Source: Bacteroidota bacterium (GTDB lineage: Bacteria; Bacteroidota; Bacteroidia; Chitinophagales; Chitinophagaceae). From it: 64,000 nucleotides of DNA. The notes beneath the pieces were generated by a model. The model worked only from the letters and a program-made list of their open reading frames with translations. It had not been told where the DNA came from and searched no databases. The position numbers and the translations under genes are program-made. This document shows, in pieces, positions 44,006 to 52,173 of this stretch. Positions within the stretch are counted from its first letter, which is position 1. Every line of letters begins with the position of its first letter. The stretch covers positions 62,001 through 126,000 of the forward strand of contig JAFDXN010000041.1 in the NCBI GenBank assembly GCA_018267915.1, in the 5' to 3' direction.

Positions 44006-46006
44006 TTATTTGATAGCGTACCTGATACCGGCGTAAATGTTGCGCCCCATGACAGGCCCCCATATCATAGACGCGTCGAAGTCTTTACCATAAGGGTCGC
44101 CCGCGCCAAGGATCGGGGTCCGCTGCATATAGTTGGTAAGATTTTCACCGCCCACATATACCTCCAGGTTATTCTTAAACGCCTTACTGATCTGCGCATT
44201 CATCTGAACAAAAGATGGCGAGTAGTACGAACCTGTGTTGTAAGATGCCGGGAGACGCTTCGGTCCCACCCACTGTATAGTGTAATCAAACTTCCAGTTG
44301 TTATTGGTCTCATAGCCGAAGTTGGCAAAGGCGCGGTTTGCGGCCACTAAAGGTTTTTCTTTCAGCCCGCTTGTATAATCGGTCATTACCTGGTACCAAC
44401 GGTAGGCCAGGCGCATGCCCAGGTTATGGATCAGCTCATAGTCGAGCTGGGCTTGCAGGCTGTGCGCGTAGGACTTACCCACAAGATTATAGAACGACAC
44501 CTGTCCCGGCTGTTCCACGTCTGCTACCACCTGGTTTTGAAAATGGGTATCGTAATAATCAACACCGATAGCGCCATCGCGATAGTTCAGGCGGAATTTC
44601 TGTGTAAGATTCAAACCGAAATTCCAGGCTATCTCCGGCCGCAGGTTGAATACGCTACCGGAAACAGGGAAGGCAAACCCACGACTGCTGGCCATGTAAC
44701 CCATGTTCTCGGCTAGTACGTTGGCAGTACGCTGTGCACGGCCAATAGAAGCGCGAATGGCGGTCTTTTTGAATGGCGCATAGCGCAGGTGCAGTCGCGG
44801 GGTAATGAACGCGCCATACAGGTTGTCATAATCGCCGCGAAGGCCGACTACAGCATTGAACTTATCAAGGTAATTGTAAGCGTATTCTACGAAAGCACCC
44901 GGCACCACTTCCGTACGCAACAAGGGCATCGTTTCAAAGCGCTCATTGTAGTCATCGAGCACTGTGCTAAGACCACCCTTGATCACGTGATTGGTATTGT
45001 TGATAATGGTCTGGAAGATGAGATTGGCGTAGAGGCTCTTTTGGGTTGCATCATAGATACGAGGACCAAAATGCGCGTCCTGATCGTGGTAAACACCTGA
45101 CAATTGCAGCCCTATACTGGTAGCCTTTTGCTGCGGGAATATCTTACCGATCTTGGCCCAGCCTTCGGCGCGTTTGGTATTCAGTTCGTAGCCCCATGGC
45201 CGGCCTGTTACCTGCTCACCACCGCTGCTATAGCCCCATTGTCCACCTGTATTGGAGGAATAAACACCCTTGATGCCCGCCTGGAATTCCCAGCCCTTTG
45301 GCGCCTGGTAAAACCAGCGGTTCAGCAGGATGAATTGTTTATTCAAAGGCTGGTCTAAAAAGCCATCGCTGTTCTGGTCTACCTTCAGCCACTGTGAACT
45401 GCCGTGCACGAACAAGCCAGTTGACAAGTGCTCGTTAAACTCCTTACGGCCGTATAGATTACCTTCTGATCGGCCCTGGGTGTTCTGGTAGAGGTTCAGC
45501 AGTAGCTTGTCATCTTCAAATGGCTTGAGCAATTCAATATTGATCTGCCCTGCCACGCTTTCATAGCCGTTCACTACGCTACCCGTTCCCTTGCTTAGCT
45601 GCATACCTTCTATCCACATGCCGGGCGTGTACGTGAGCCCGGTTATCGATGCTACCCCCCTGACGTCGGGTATATTCTCGCGGGTGATGAGCGTGTAGGG
45701 TCCAGCGAGACCCAGCATCTGTACTTGCTTATACCCCGATACTGCATCGGTAAACGCCACATCGACCGACGGCGTCGTCTCAAAGCTTTCACTGAGGTTG
45801 CAGCAGGCTGCCTTGAGTAGTTCGCCTTTACCGATCTCATCCACCTTCATAGGTTTTAAGAGACTGGTGCGGGTGGTGCTCATTTGCTGTTTGATTATAA
45901 CCTCCTTCAGCTTTTTTGTCTGTGCACTGTCAGTTTGCGCGAAGGCAGAGATGCCGGCAAGCAAACACCAACTGCTTAAGAGCAGTTTGTTTCTATAGAT
46001 CATCAT
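44006..46006 (-). CDS. TonB-dependent receptor, metal (copper)-type
   Basis: 666 residues with signal peptide ending ISAFAQ and no CarboxypepD_reg domain. The plug begins LKEVIIKQQMS and contains AACCNLSESFETTPSVDVAF, a motif of a Bacteroidota receptor class linked to metal-handling genes. The barrel ends IYAGIRYAIK. Directly upstream on the same strand are a heavy-metal-associated (HMA) protein and a HYC_CC_PP-family cysteine protein, so a role in uptake or export of copper or a related ion is likely. The metal itself is inferred from neighbours. Confidence 0.9.
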   Translation of the reverse strand: MMIYRNKLLLSSWCLLAGISAFAQTDSAQTKKLKEVIIKQQMSTTRTSLLKPMKVDEIGKGELLKAACCNLSESFETTPSVDVAFTDAVSGYKQVQMLGLAGPYTLITRENIPDVRGVASITGLTYTPGMWIEGMQLSKGTGSVVNGYESVAGQINIELLKPFEDDKLLLNLYQNTQGRSEGNLYGRKEFNEHLSTGLFVHGSSQWLKVDQNSDGFLDQPLNKQFILLNRWFYQAPKGWEFQAGIKGVYSSNTGGQWGYSSGGEQVTGRPWGYELNTKRAEGWAKIGKIFPQQKATSIGLQLSGVYHDQDAHFGPRIYDATQKSLYANLIFQTIINNTNHVIKGGLSTVLDDYNERFETMPLLRTEVVPGAFVEYAYNYLDKFNAVVGLRGDYDNLYGAFITPRLHLRYAPFKKTAIRASIGRAQRTANVLAENMGYMASSRGFAFPVSGSVFNLRPEIAWNFGLNLTQKFRLNYRDGAIGVDYYDTHFQNQVVADVEQPGQVSFYNLVGKSYAHSLQAQLDYELIHNLGMRLAYRWYQVMTDYTSGLKEKPLVAANRAFANFGYETNNNWKFDYTIQWVGPKRLPASYNTGSYYSPSFVQMNAQISKAFKNNLEVYVGGENLTNYMQRTPILGAGDPYGKDFDASMIWGPVMGRNIYAGIRYAIK

Positions 46007-46014
46007 GGGCCTCC

Positions 46015-46359
46015 TTAGTGTTTACCGGTTTGTTTGTATGCGCAACAATGCGGAAGATTTTTGTATGCCATTTCATCCGCCTTTACCGTTGCAGACTCAT
46101 GGCCGGCTTTGGCAATATGCTGCAGCACCGCCTGTGCAGAAGTTTGCGAGGGCCGATAGGTAAGAGCTAAGTCGCCCGTGTTCTTATCCCAGTCGGCGCG
46201 CTTTACGCCTTTAATGTATGCCGCATTCTCGATACGCTTTTTGCATTTATCGCAGTTGCCTGATACTTTATAATGCTCGGTGACTATATCCTTTGCCTGT
46301 GCAAAGGCCAAAGAAGAGGAAAATATAACTAATAGAAAAAAAACGACAAACCGTTTCAT
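46015..46359 (-). CDS. secreted heavy-metal-associated (HMA) domain protein
   Basis: 114 residues: signal peptide (MKRFVVFFLLVIFSSSLAFAQ), then a single HMA domain with the metal-binding motif SGNCDKCKKRIENAA (CxxC) and the partner loop GVKRADWDKNTGDLALTY. The C-terminus has a second cysteine pair, LPHCCAYKQTGKH, which with His could make an extra metal site. It probably shuttles Cu(I) in the periplasm to or from the TonB receptor whose gene begins 8 bases later. Confidence 0.9.
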   Translation of the reverse strand: MKRFVVFFLLVIFSSSLAFAQAKDIVTEHYKVSGNCDKCKKRIENAAYIKGVKRADWDKNTGDLALTYRPSQTSAQAVLQHIAKAGHESATVKADEMAYKNLPHCCAYKQTGKH

Positions 46360-46426
46360 AAAAAATTACTTATTGAGGTTAAGAAATAAAAGAGACCGTC
46401 TAATTGCTATTGTGCAATAAGAACTC

Positions 46427-46849
46427 TTAACCGTAATAAGTAAAACGGGAGTGTAACCTATATAAAGGGATAGCCTGCCAGTTACCGGGTGGTGCGTTGG
46501 AGCGCGACGGCAAGGATGCCACAGGCGTTGCAGGTAAATAATAGTTGATGCCGGGATTGAGCGGCAATATAGCAGCGGCAAAAACAGGCGCGCGTAACTG
46601 CAGCTTATAGAAGTCAGCATTCTTCTGGTCCTGCTGCACTTTGGCTACAACTACCTTGTCTTTACAGCACTTCATGGGCTTTTTGCCCTCATTAGTGCAA
46701 TTGTCGTCGGCACAGCTGCCACACAGCGGGGCGCGGAGGTACACATTCCAGGACACCAGTTTTGAGCCACAGAAGTGAGCATTTACCATAATGCCCGACA
46801 TGGCGAGCAGGTAGATGAACATCAGCGGTATGGCTAAAAACCTTTTCAT
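46427..46849 (-). CDS. HYC_CC_PP-family cysteine-rich protein
   Basis: 140 residues with an N-terminal hydrophobic signal or anchor (MKRFLAIPLMFIYLLAMSGIMVNA). It has the family's spaced cysteines: HFCGSKL, PLCGSCADDNC and PMKCCKDK, giving the His-x-Cys, Cys-x-x-Cys and Cys-Cys patterns behind the name. The Pro-rich C-terminus is the PP part. Members are small periplasmic proteins next to copper-handling TonB receptors; a metal-binding role is likely but unproven. It leads the three-gene cluster and has an exact -7 box 12 bases upstream. Confidence 0.85.
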   Translation of the reverse strand: MKRFLAIPLMFIYLLAMSGIMVNAHFCGSKLVSWNVYLRAPLCGSCADDNCTNEGKKPMKCCKDKVVVAKVQQDQKNADFYKLQLRAPVFAAAILPLNPGINYYLPATPVASLPSRSNAPPGNWQAIPLYRLHSRFTYYG

Positions 46850-46860
46850 GAACTGTGGTA

Positions 46861-46868
46861 CAAAGATA
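46861..46868 (-). promoter_or_regulatory. -7 box TATCTTTG for the metal cluster
   Basis: Exact TAnnTTTG match on the minus strand ending 12 bases before the ATG at 46849. Confidence 0.6.
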
Positions 46869-46930
46869 CGGTTTGGGCCTTATACCCACTTATATCATTA
46901 TGGTCATAACTTATACTTTAACAACGCCGA

Positions 46931-47533
46931 TCATGGCTTTAAAGCTTTTCCCACGTGTGGTACCAGGCGAGTAGCCCATATCTCGTATTCCTTACCGGAA
47001 GGATGAAGACCATCGGCTGCGAGGAACAGGGCGTTAGTACCGTTGTGGCGGGTACTGTCGGTGATATCGGTGAAGTTGCATTTGTGGGCCAGGCTGATAT
47101 CGCGGCAGGCTGCATTGTAAGCGTCAATTTCGTGGGCTACTTTTTGCCTGTCTCGTCCCTCTGCAAAAGGGGTAACGCCCCAATCGGGTATCGATACCAC
47201 AAAGACATTTTGCGTATGCCCATTAGCAAAAACAATTGCCTGTGTAAGCAGTTGGGTAAACTCTTCTTTGTAGTTATCCAAATCTCTGCCGCGATATTGA
47301 TTATTTACACCGATAAGCAGTGTAACAAAAGAAAAAGTCTCATGAACGTTGTGCTCACGGATGGCAGTGGCCAATTCATCGGTTGTCCAGCCGGTTTTTG
47401 CAATAATGACGGGATCTGCAACATCAATTTTCTGTTCCTTGAGTTTCTTCACCAACTGGTGCGGAAAATTGTCGTGCATCGGCACTTGCTCGCCTATAGT
47501 ATATGAGTCGCCAAGGGCTAAGTATGTATGCAT
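46931..47533 (-). CDS. SGNH/GDSL-family hydrolase
   Basis: 200 residues with no signal peptide. Block I is YLALGDSYTIGEQV (catalytic Ser), block III is LLIGVNNQYRGRD (Gly, Asn), and block V is DGLHPSGKEYEIWA (catalytic Asp and His). It is an esterase, lipase or acyltransferase-type hydrolase with unknown substrate, probably cytoplasmic. It sits between the metal cluster and the aldehyde dehydrogenase gene without tight coupling to either. Confidence 0.9.
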   Translation of the reverse strand: MHTYLALGDSYTIGEQVPMHDNFPHQLVKKLKEQKIDVADPVIIAKTGWTTDELATAIREHNVHETFSFVTLLIGVNNQYRGRDLDNYKEEFTQLLTQAIVFANGHTQNVFVVSIPDWGVTPFAEGRDRQKVAHEIDAYNAACRDISLAHKCNFTDITDSTRHNGTNALFLAADGLHPSGKEYEIWATRLVPHVGKALKP

Positions 47534-47557
47534 TCAGTTGACAAGTTGTTTGGTTGG

Positions 47558-47591
47558 TTAAGTTGACCGGTTGATTAAGTTGACCAGTTCC
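47558..47591. repeat. two-unit tandem repeat
   Basis: TTAAGTTGACCGGTTGA (47558-47574) followed by a near copy at 47575-47591, in the gap between the SGNH and dehydrogenase genes. Confidence 0.6.
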
Positions 47592-47594
47592 GTA

Positions 47595-48968
47595 TTAATT
47601 AATAAATACGGTCTTCACATTTACAAACTCACGAATGCCAAATATACTTAATTCCCTACCATAGCCGCTTTGCTTAATGCCGCCGAATGGCAAACGCGGA
47701 TCGGAATGGACAAAAGCATTCACAAAGCAATTGCCCGCCTGCAGTTCTTTTGCTGCAATAGCCTCAGCACGCTTCCTGTTTTTAGAGAAGATACCGGCGC
47801 CAAGGCCATATATACTGTCGTTAGCGATGCGGATCGCGTCTTTCTCGTCCTTAGCCTCAATGATAGCTGCCACGGGGCCAAACAATTCTTCATCGTAGGC
47901 AGGCATGCCTTTTTTTACATTGGTCAAAACAGTAGGCGGGTAGAACGCACCTTCTCCCTCAGGTATATAACCACCACAAAGCAGCTTTGCACCCATTTCG
48001 ATACTCTTCTGCACCTGGGCGTGTAGTGTATCACGCAAGTCGACACGAGCCAGGGGACCGATCTTGTTGTTGCGGTCCATGGGGTCGCCAAAGGTCGCAG
48101 CCTTCATTTTTTCGACCATCTGCCTTTCAAATTCTTTGCGTACCGCTTTTACGGCTACAAAGCGCTTTGCAGCTACACAACTCTGGCCGCTATTCACAAG
48201 GCGTCCATCGACGCTTGTTTTCACTGCCAGCGCCATATCGGCATCTTCCAGCACTATATAGGCGTCGCTGCCTCCCAATTCAAGCACTTGTTTCTTGACA
48301 TGAGCGCCAGCTACAGCGGCAACCTCTTTACCGGCTGCAGTGCTGCCAGTGAGTGTTATAGCACTTATAGCGGGATCTGCGATCAGGTTCTTTATTTCAG
48401 AAGATGGCAATAACAGTGTTTGAAATAAGCCTTTCGGAGCACCTGCCTTTTTAATTACGTTCTCAATAGCCAGCGCGCAGCCGCTAATATTGGATGCATG
48501 CTTCAATATCATTGTGTTGCCCGCCATGAGCGCGGGGCCCATAGCGCGAAACACCTGCCAGTAGGGAAAATTCCATGGCATGATAGCCAACACCACACCC
48601 AGCGGCTGAAATGAAACATAGCTTTTGCGCGCATCGGTTTCCACTATCTCATCAGCCAGGAACTTAGGGCCTTCCTTTGCATAAAAGTCAAATGTCCTTG
48701 CACACTTCTCCACTTCGTCGAGGCTCTGCTGGATCGGTTTGCCCATTTCGGCAGTGGCCAGTTCGGCCAGTTGCTGCTTTTGCCTGCGCAGTTCCACCGC
48801 GATCTTTTTCAATACAGCTCCCCGCTCTTTGAATGAAAATAAGCGCCATTCACCGTAGGTCTTTTGGGCCTGCCGCAGTGCTTTCTTTACCTTGTCTTTA
48901 TTTGAAATATCGTAAGTAGCTAAAACCGAACCTGTTGCGGGATTGATCGAAGTAAGAACTGATGACAT
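47595..48968 (-). CDS. NAD(P)-dependent aldehyde dehydrogenase, succinate-semialdehyde type
   Basis: 457 residues, full length. Cofactor and catalytic motifs: IMPWNFPYWQVFRAMGPAL (Asn in PWNFP), TGSTAAGKEVAAVAG (NAD-binding loop), LELGGSDAYIVLEDAD (catalytic Glu) and NSGQSCVAAKR (catalytic Cys). ELFGPVAAI and LPFGGIKQSGYGRELS complete the family pattern. It most resembles succinate-semialdehyde dehydrogenases that feed the TCA cycle, but substrate assignment by sequence alone is weak. An exact -7 box lies 20 bases upstream. Confidence 0.9.
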   Translation of the reverse strand: MSSVLTSINPATGSVLATYDISNKDKVKKALRQAQKTYGEWRLFSFKERGAVLKKIAVELRRQKQQLAELATAEMGKPIQQSLDEVEKCARTFDFYAKEGPKFLADEIVETDARKSYVSFQPLGVVLAIMPWNFPYWQVFRAMGPALMAGNTMILKHASNISGCALAIENVIKKAGAPKGLFQTLLLPSSEIKNLIADPAISAITLTGSTAAGKEVAAVAGAHVKKQVLELGGSDAYIVLEDADMALAVKTSVDGRLVNSGQSCVAAKRFVAVKAVRKEFERQMVEKMKAATFGDPMDRNNKIGPLARVDLRDTLHAQVQKSIEMGAKLLCGGYIPEGEGAFYPPTVLTNVKKGMPAYDEELFGPVAAIIEAKDEKDAIRIANDSIYGLGAGIFSKNRKRAEAIAAKELQAGNCFVNAFVHSDPRLPFGGIKQSGYGRELSIFGIREFVNVKTVFIN

Positions 48969-48987
48969 TGCCTGGTCTATTTTTTTC

Positions 48988-48995
48988 CAAAATTA
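48988..48995 (-). promoter_or_regulatory. -7 box TAATTTTG for the dehydrogenase gene
   Basis: Exact TAnnTTTG match on the minus strand, 20 bases before the ATG at 48968. Confidence 0.55.
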
Positions 48996-49092
48996 AATAA
49001 GAGCGCTGCTACTAAAGCTTTATTATTTTTGATACCCTTATAATTTGGTGTTAAATAATTAATATCGCAGGCAAATAGTTGAAATTAAGTAC

Positions 49093-50496
49093 ATGACAGT
49101 TGATAAAATAAAATTCGGAACGGACGGATGGCGCGCCATCATAGCACAGGACTTTACGGTTTATAATGTAGGCCGCGTATCGCAGGGATTGGCCACCTGG
49201 CTTTTGAAAAGTAATAGCAAGCCTACTGTAGTGCTCGGGCATGATTGCCGCTTCGGCGGTGCGCTGTTTTGCGAAACAGTGGCAAAGGTACTTTGCAACA
49301 ATGGCGTAAAAGTATTGCTGGCCAAAGGCTTTGTAAGTACCCCAATGATATCTTACGGTGTACTGGAATTAAAGGCCGACCAGGGCGTAGTGATCACGGC
49401 ATCGCACAATCCCCCATCGTACAACGGATACAAATTGAAAGGTGCACATGGCGGCCCGTCGAACCCCGCGGATATTGCAGCAGTGGAAGCGCTGATACCT
49501 GAAGAAGTGAATATACCCAGTGAGGGGCTTGAGCACTGGAAAAGCAAGGGATTGCTGGAATACGTGGACCTTGAGGATATGTATGTTGACTACCTACGCC
49601 GGAAATTTGATTTTAACGCCCTGTCCAAATCACCTTTTAAGCTGGCATATGATGCTATGTATGGCGCAGGGCAGAATGTGATACGCCGCGTACTGCCGGG
49701 CACTGTGCTGCTGCATTGCGAAAACAATCCCGGCTTCATGGGGCAGGCGCCCGAGCCGCTGGATAAGAACCTGAGAGAACTATCGCAGGTAATAAAAAGA
49801 ACACCGGAACTAAAGATAGGACTGGCAACGGACGGCGATGCAGACCGCATAGGCCTCTATGACGAGGATGGCAACTTTGTAGACGCGCACCATATACTAC
49901 TGCTGCTGATACACTACCTGCATAAGTATAAAGGCATGACCGGCAAAGTGGCCATTGCCTTCTCGGTTACAGACCGCGTAAAGCGTATGTGTGAGGCTTA
50001 TGGACTACCTGTGGAAGTGACACCGATAGGCTTTAAATACATCAGCGAGATAATGACCAAAGAAGATGTGCTGGTGGGCGGCGAAGAAAGCGGGGGCATA
50101 GCAGTAAAAGGACATATACCGGAGCGCGATGGCATATACGACGGCCTGGCACTATATGAATTTATGAGCAAGAGCGGCAAAACACTGAAGGAGCTTTGCC
50201 AGGAAGTATATGATGTGGTAGGCACCTTCGTATACGACCGTAATGATCTGCATATAGATAACGACAAGAAGAACGCCATCATTACCAAAGCACAAAATGA
50301 CGAATACCCAGCCTTCGGCAAGTACAAATTCAACCGAAGGGAGACGATAGACGGCGTGAAATACCATTTGGAAAACGGCGGCTGGGTAATGTTACGCGCA
50401 TCTGGCACGGAACCACTGCTTCGGGTGTATGCAGAAGGCAACAGCAAAGAAGAGACTGCGGACATACTGGAAAATGTAAAGAAGACAATACTTTAA
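49093..50496 (+). CDS. phosphoglucomutase/phosphomannomutase
   Basis: 467 residues. Start KIKFGTDGWRAIIAQDF (substrate-binding FGTDGWR), active-site phosphoserine loop VITASHNPPSYNGYKLK, metal loop ATDGDADRIGLYDEDG, sugar-binding GGEESGGI and C-terminal phosphate-binding RASGTEPLLRVYAE. It interconverts hexose 1- and 6-phosphates (glucose, mannose or glucosamine) for cell-surface polysaccharide and glycolysis. GEESGGI with a Gly suggests phosphogluco- or mannomutase rather than GlmM, but specificity is uncertain. It is divergent from the aldehyde dehydrogenase gene. Confidence 0.92.
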   Translation: MTVDKIKFGTDGWRAIIAQDFTVYNVGRVSQGLATWLLKSNSKPTVVLGHDCRFGGALFCETVAKVLCNNGVKVLLAKGFVSTPMISYGVLELKADQGVVITASHNPPSYNGYKLKGAHGGPSNPADIAAVEALIPEEVNIPSEGLEHWKSKGLLEYVDLEDMYVDYLRRKFDFNALSKSPFKLAYDAMYGAGQNVIRRVLPGTVLLHCENNPGFMGQAPEPLDKNLRELSQVIKRTPELKIGLATDGDADRIGLYDEDGNFVDAHHILLLLIHYLHKYKGMTGKVAIAFSVTDRVKRMCEAYGLPVEVTPIGFKYISEIMTKEDVLVGGEESGGIAVKGHIPERDGIYDGLALYEFMSKSGKTLKELCQEVYDVVGTFVYDRNDLHIDNDKKNAIITKAQNDEYPAFGKYKFNRRETIDGVKYHLENGGWVMLRASGTEPLLRVYAEGNSKEETADILENVKKTIL

Positions 50497-50524
50497 CCTC
50501 TCCCGGCCTCTCCAAAAGGAGAGG
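50497..50524 (-). repeat. REP-like hairpin, same family as those at 16.4 kb
   Basis: Inverted copy with core CCTCTCC-AAAA-GGAGAGG preceded by CCTCTCCCGG, directly after the phosphohexomutase stop. Confidence 0.75.
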
Positions 50525-50540
50525 AGATGTTAAGAAACAA

Positions 50541-50566
50541 AAAAGCGGAATATCTATTCCGCTTTT
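50541..50566. terminator. bidirectional terminator
   Basis: 12-base arms AAAAGCGGAATA/TATTCCGCTTTT (50541-50552, 50555-50566), flanked by A- and T-rich sequence between the convergent mutase and transaldolase genes. Confidence 0.85.
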
Positions 50567-50591
50567 GTTTTTGATATACTTACTAAATCAT

Positions 50592-51245
50592 TTACTTCAT
50601 TGATTCAGCATCCTTCAGGAACTGGGCAAGACCCAGGTCGGTGAGGGGATGCTTAAGCAGGCCAAGGATGGAGCTAAGCGGACAAGTGCAGATATCAGCA
50701 CCGGCCTCTGCACAACGTACAATGTGCAACGGTGTGCGAATAGATGCTGCCAGCACTTCGGTCATGTACCCCTGCGCATTGTAGATACCTACTATTTGCT
50801 CGATAAGCTGTATGCCATCCCAATTGCTGTCGTCGATGCGGCCTAGGAAAGGAGACACAAATGTTGCGCCAGCCTTTGCAGCCAGTATTGCCTGTCCACC
50901 TGAGAATACCAGCGTGCAATTGGTACGGATACCGTTATCAGTAAACCACTTGATAGCCTTAATACCGTCTTTTATCATCGGCACCTTTACAACGATATTC
51001 TCGTGAATTGCAGCGAGCTTTTTGCCCTCTTCCACAATGCCTTCGAAAGTAGTACCAAACACCTCAGCACTTACGGGTCCATCAACTATGTTGCAGATGG
51101 TTTCATAATGCTTCATTATCGCATCGTGACCTTTGATGCCTTCCTTCGCCATCAGAGATGGATTGGTAGTGACACCGTCAAGTATGCCTAAGTCATGAGC
51201 CTCTTTTATCTGATCAAGATTGGCTGTATCTATAAAAAATTTCAT
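50592..51245 (-). CDS. fsa: transaldolase / fructose-6-phosphate aldolase family
   Basis: 217 residues, the short class. MKFFIDTANLDQIKEAHDLG, VTTNPSLMAKEG, the Schiff-base Lys in NIVVKVPMIKDGIKA, NCTLVFSGGQAILAAKAGAT and SPFLGRIDDSNWDG are family signatures. Short members act as transaldolase (pentose phosphate pathway) or as fructose-6-phosphate aldolase; the key residue that separates the two (Tyr versus Phe near residue 131) cannot be placed safely by eye. It ends against the mutase terminator. Confidence 0.93.
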   Translation of the reverse strand: MKFFIDTANLDQIKEAHDLGILDGVTTNPSLMAKEGIKGHDAIMKHYETICNIVDGPVSAEVFGTTFEGIVEEGKKLAAIHENIVVKVPMIKDGIKAIKWFTDNGIRTNCTLVFSGGQAILAAKAGATFVSPFLGRIDDSNWDGIQLIEQIVGIYNAQGYMTEVLAASIRTPLHIVRCAEAGADICTCPLSSILGLLKHPLTDLGLAQFLKDAESMK

Positions 51246-51258
51246 TTATTTGCGATTT

Positions 51259-51633
51259 TTAATTTGTGATTTGCGATTTCTTTAAATTCTTAACAGTTGT
51301 ATTTTTTGTGGCGGAAAGTATTTTGACTAATTCCACTGACTCGTCATATAATAATTTTAGCTTTTGTTCCGAGATTAGTTGCAAATCTATTAAAGTTTCA
51401 ATCCAAAACGAAGATTCATCAATTTCCTCAAGCGCTATATTCAGCTTGGCAAGAAACTGCTTTTTTGATTGAGATCTCTTGGCGGCGCGATAGTTTGCTG
51501 CTGCTGACAGAGCTGACCGCATTAGTTGCTTGGAAATAATCTGTGCGGCGAGTGATTTGGGTAAAGATTCGCAAGCTTTGATAGACCTGTAAGCGAATGT
51601 TTTTAGGCGATCTCTGAGTTCTTGAGCATTCAT
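51259..51633 (-). CDS. four-helix-bundle protein (23S rRNA intervening-sequence protein family)
   Basis: 124 residues from the ATG at 51633 (MNAQELRDRLKTFAYRSIKA). An in-frame start at 51672 would read through the flanking inverted repeat. Family motifs: ISKQLMRSALSAAANYRAAKR, then KLNIALEEIDESSFWIETLID. The protein is predicted to be an all-helical pentamer-forming IVP with nucleic-acid affinity; its role is unknown. A perfect 17-base inverted repeat bounds the gene and supplies its last codons (KSQITN). It lies between the transaldolase gene and the SRP RNA and looks like an insertion. Confidence 0.88.
   Translation of the reverse strand: MNAQELRDRLKTFAYRSIKACESLPKSLAAQIISKQLMRSALSAAANYRAAKRSQSKKQFLAKLNIALEEIDESSFWIETLIDLQLISEQKLKLLYDESVELVKILSATKNTTVKNLKKSQITN
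51262..51278 (+). repeat. left arm of 17-base inverted repeat around four-helix-bundle gene
   Basis: ATTTGTGATTTGCGATT. Its exact reverse complement lies at 51648-51664. Partial extra copies (TTTGCGATTTTTAAT, AATCACAAAT) lie next to both arms. Confidence 0.8.
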
Positions 51634-51647
51634 ATTAGAAATATATG

Positions 51648-51664
51648 AATCGCAAATCACAAAT
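51648..51664 (+). repeat. right arm of 17-base inverted repeat
   Basis: AATCGCAAATCACAAAT, exact reverse complement of 51262-51278; it lies between the four-helix-bundle start codon and the 3' end of the SRP RNA. Confidence 0.8.
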
Positions 51665-51680
51665 ACTAACAATCACAAAT

Positions 51681-51786
51681 AAAAAAACTGGCAAGTTACT
51701 TACATCGCGCCGCTACAACCGAACGCCCTTGCTACATTCCTGTCCTGGGGGATTCATCGGGAGCTGGCCGTATAAGACTTGCCAGG
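51681..51786 (-). ncRNA. ffs: signal recognition particle 4.5S-like RNA
   Basis: About 100 bases on the minus strand. Ends pair perfectly (CTGGCAAGT complement of 51777-51785 with ACTTGCCAG from 51688-51696) and are followed by seven T residues, forming a terminator. The middle contains CCCCCAGGACAGGAATGTAGC AAGGG: the SRP domain IV pattern CAGG-n-C-n-GGAA-n-G-n-AGCA with its GGAA tetraloop and symmetric internal loop. The flanking CCGA...TCGG stem fits helix 5. It binds Ffh (SRP54) to target membrane proteins. An exact -7 box lies just upstream. Confidence 0.87.
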
Positions 51787-51790
51787 GCTG

Positions 51791-51798
51791 CAAATGTA
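51791..51798 (-). promoter_or_regulatory. -7 box TACATTTG for SRP RNA
   Basis: Exact TAnnTTTG on the minus strand, about six bases before the predicted 5' end of the SRP RNA. Confidence 0.65.
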
Positions 51799-51855
51799 TG
51801 AAAAATCTCGTGTGGAAAATAGTTTTTTTGCAAAGAATATAATCTTACTTACCTT

Positions 51856-51879
51856 TAACGTAAGTAACGCATTACGTTA
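51856..51879. promoter_or_regulatory. operator of the HigBA module
   Basis: Perfect inverted repeat TAACGTAA - 8 bases - TTACGTTA, ending two bases before the toxin ATG. The first arm overlaps a -7-like TACCTTTA box (51850-51857), as expected for autorepression by the HigA antitoxin. Confidence 0.75.
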
Positions 51880-51881
51880 GC

Positions 51882-52163
51882 ATGATACTGTCATTTGGCT
51901 CAAAGGAAACAGAAAAAATATGGAACGGTGAGCGAATCAGTAAATTACCGAACGAGATTCAGGAAATAGGTAGGCGAAAATTAAGAATGCTAAATAACTC
52001 GCAAAATATCGGTGACTTGAAAACACCGCCTGCGAACAGGCTTGAAAAACTAACGGGGAATTTGAAGGACTACCATTCCATACGTATCAATGATCAGTGG
52101 AGAATAATATTCAAATGGAACAATGGTAATGCAACGGAAGTAAAAATTGTGGACTATCACTAA
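51882..52163 (+). CDS. higB: HigB-type RelE-family toxin
   Basis: 93 residues, normal length. MILSFGSKETEKIWNGERIS, LPNEIQEIGRRKLRML, LKTPPANRLEKLTGNLKDYHSIRI, NDQWRIIFKWNNGNATEVKIVDYH: this is the HigB/RelE-superfamily fold in the usual order, with catalytic-type Arg/Lys and the terminal DYH. It would cleave mRNA at the ribosome. The toxin gene comes first, as is typical of higBA, and is 10 bases from the antitoxin. Confidence 0.93.
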   Translation: MILSFGSKETEKIWNGERISKLPNEIQEIGRRKLRMLNNSQNIGDLKTPPANRLEKLTGNLKDYHSIRINDQWRIIFKWNNGNATEVKIVDYH

Positions 52164-52173
52164 GAAAAAAGAT

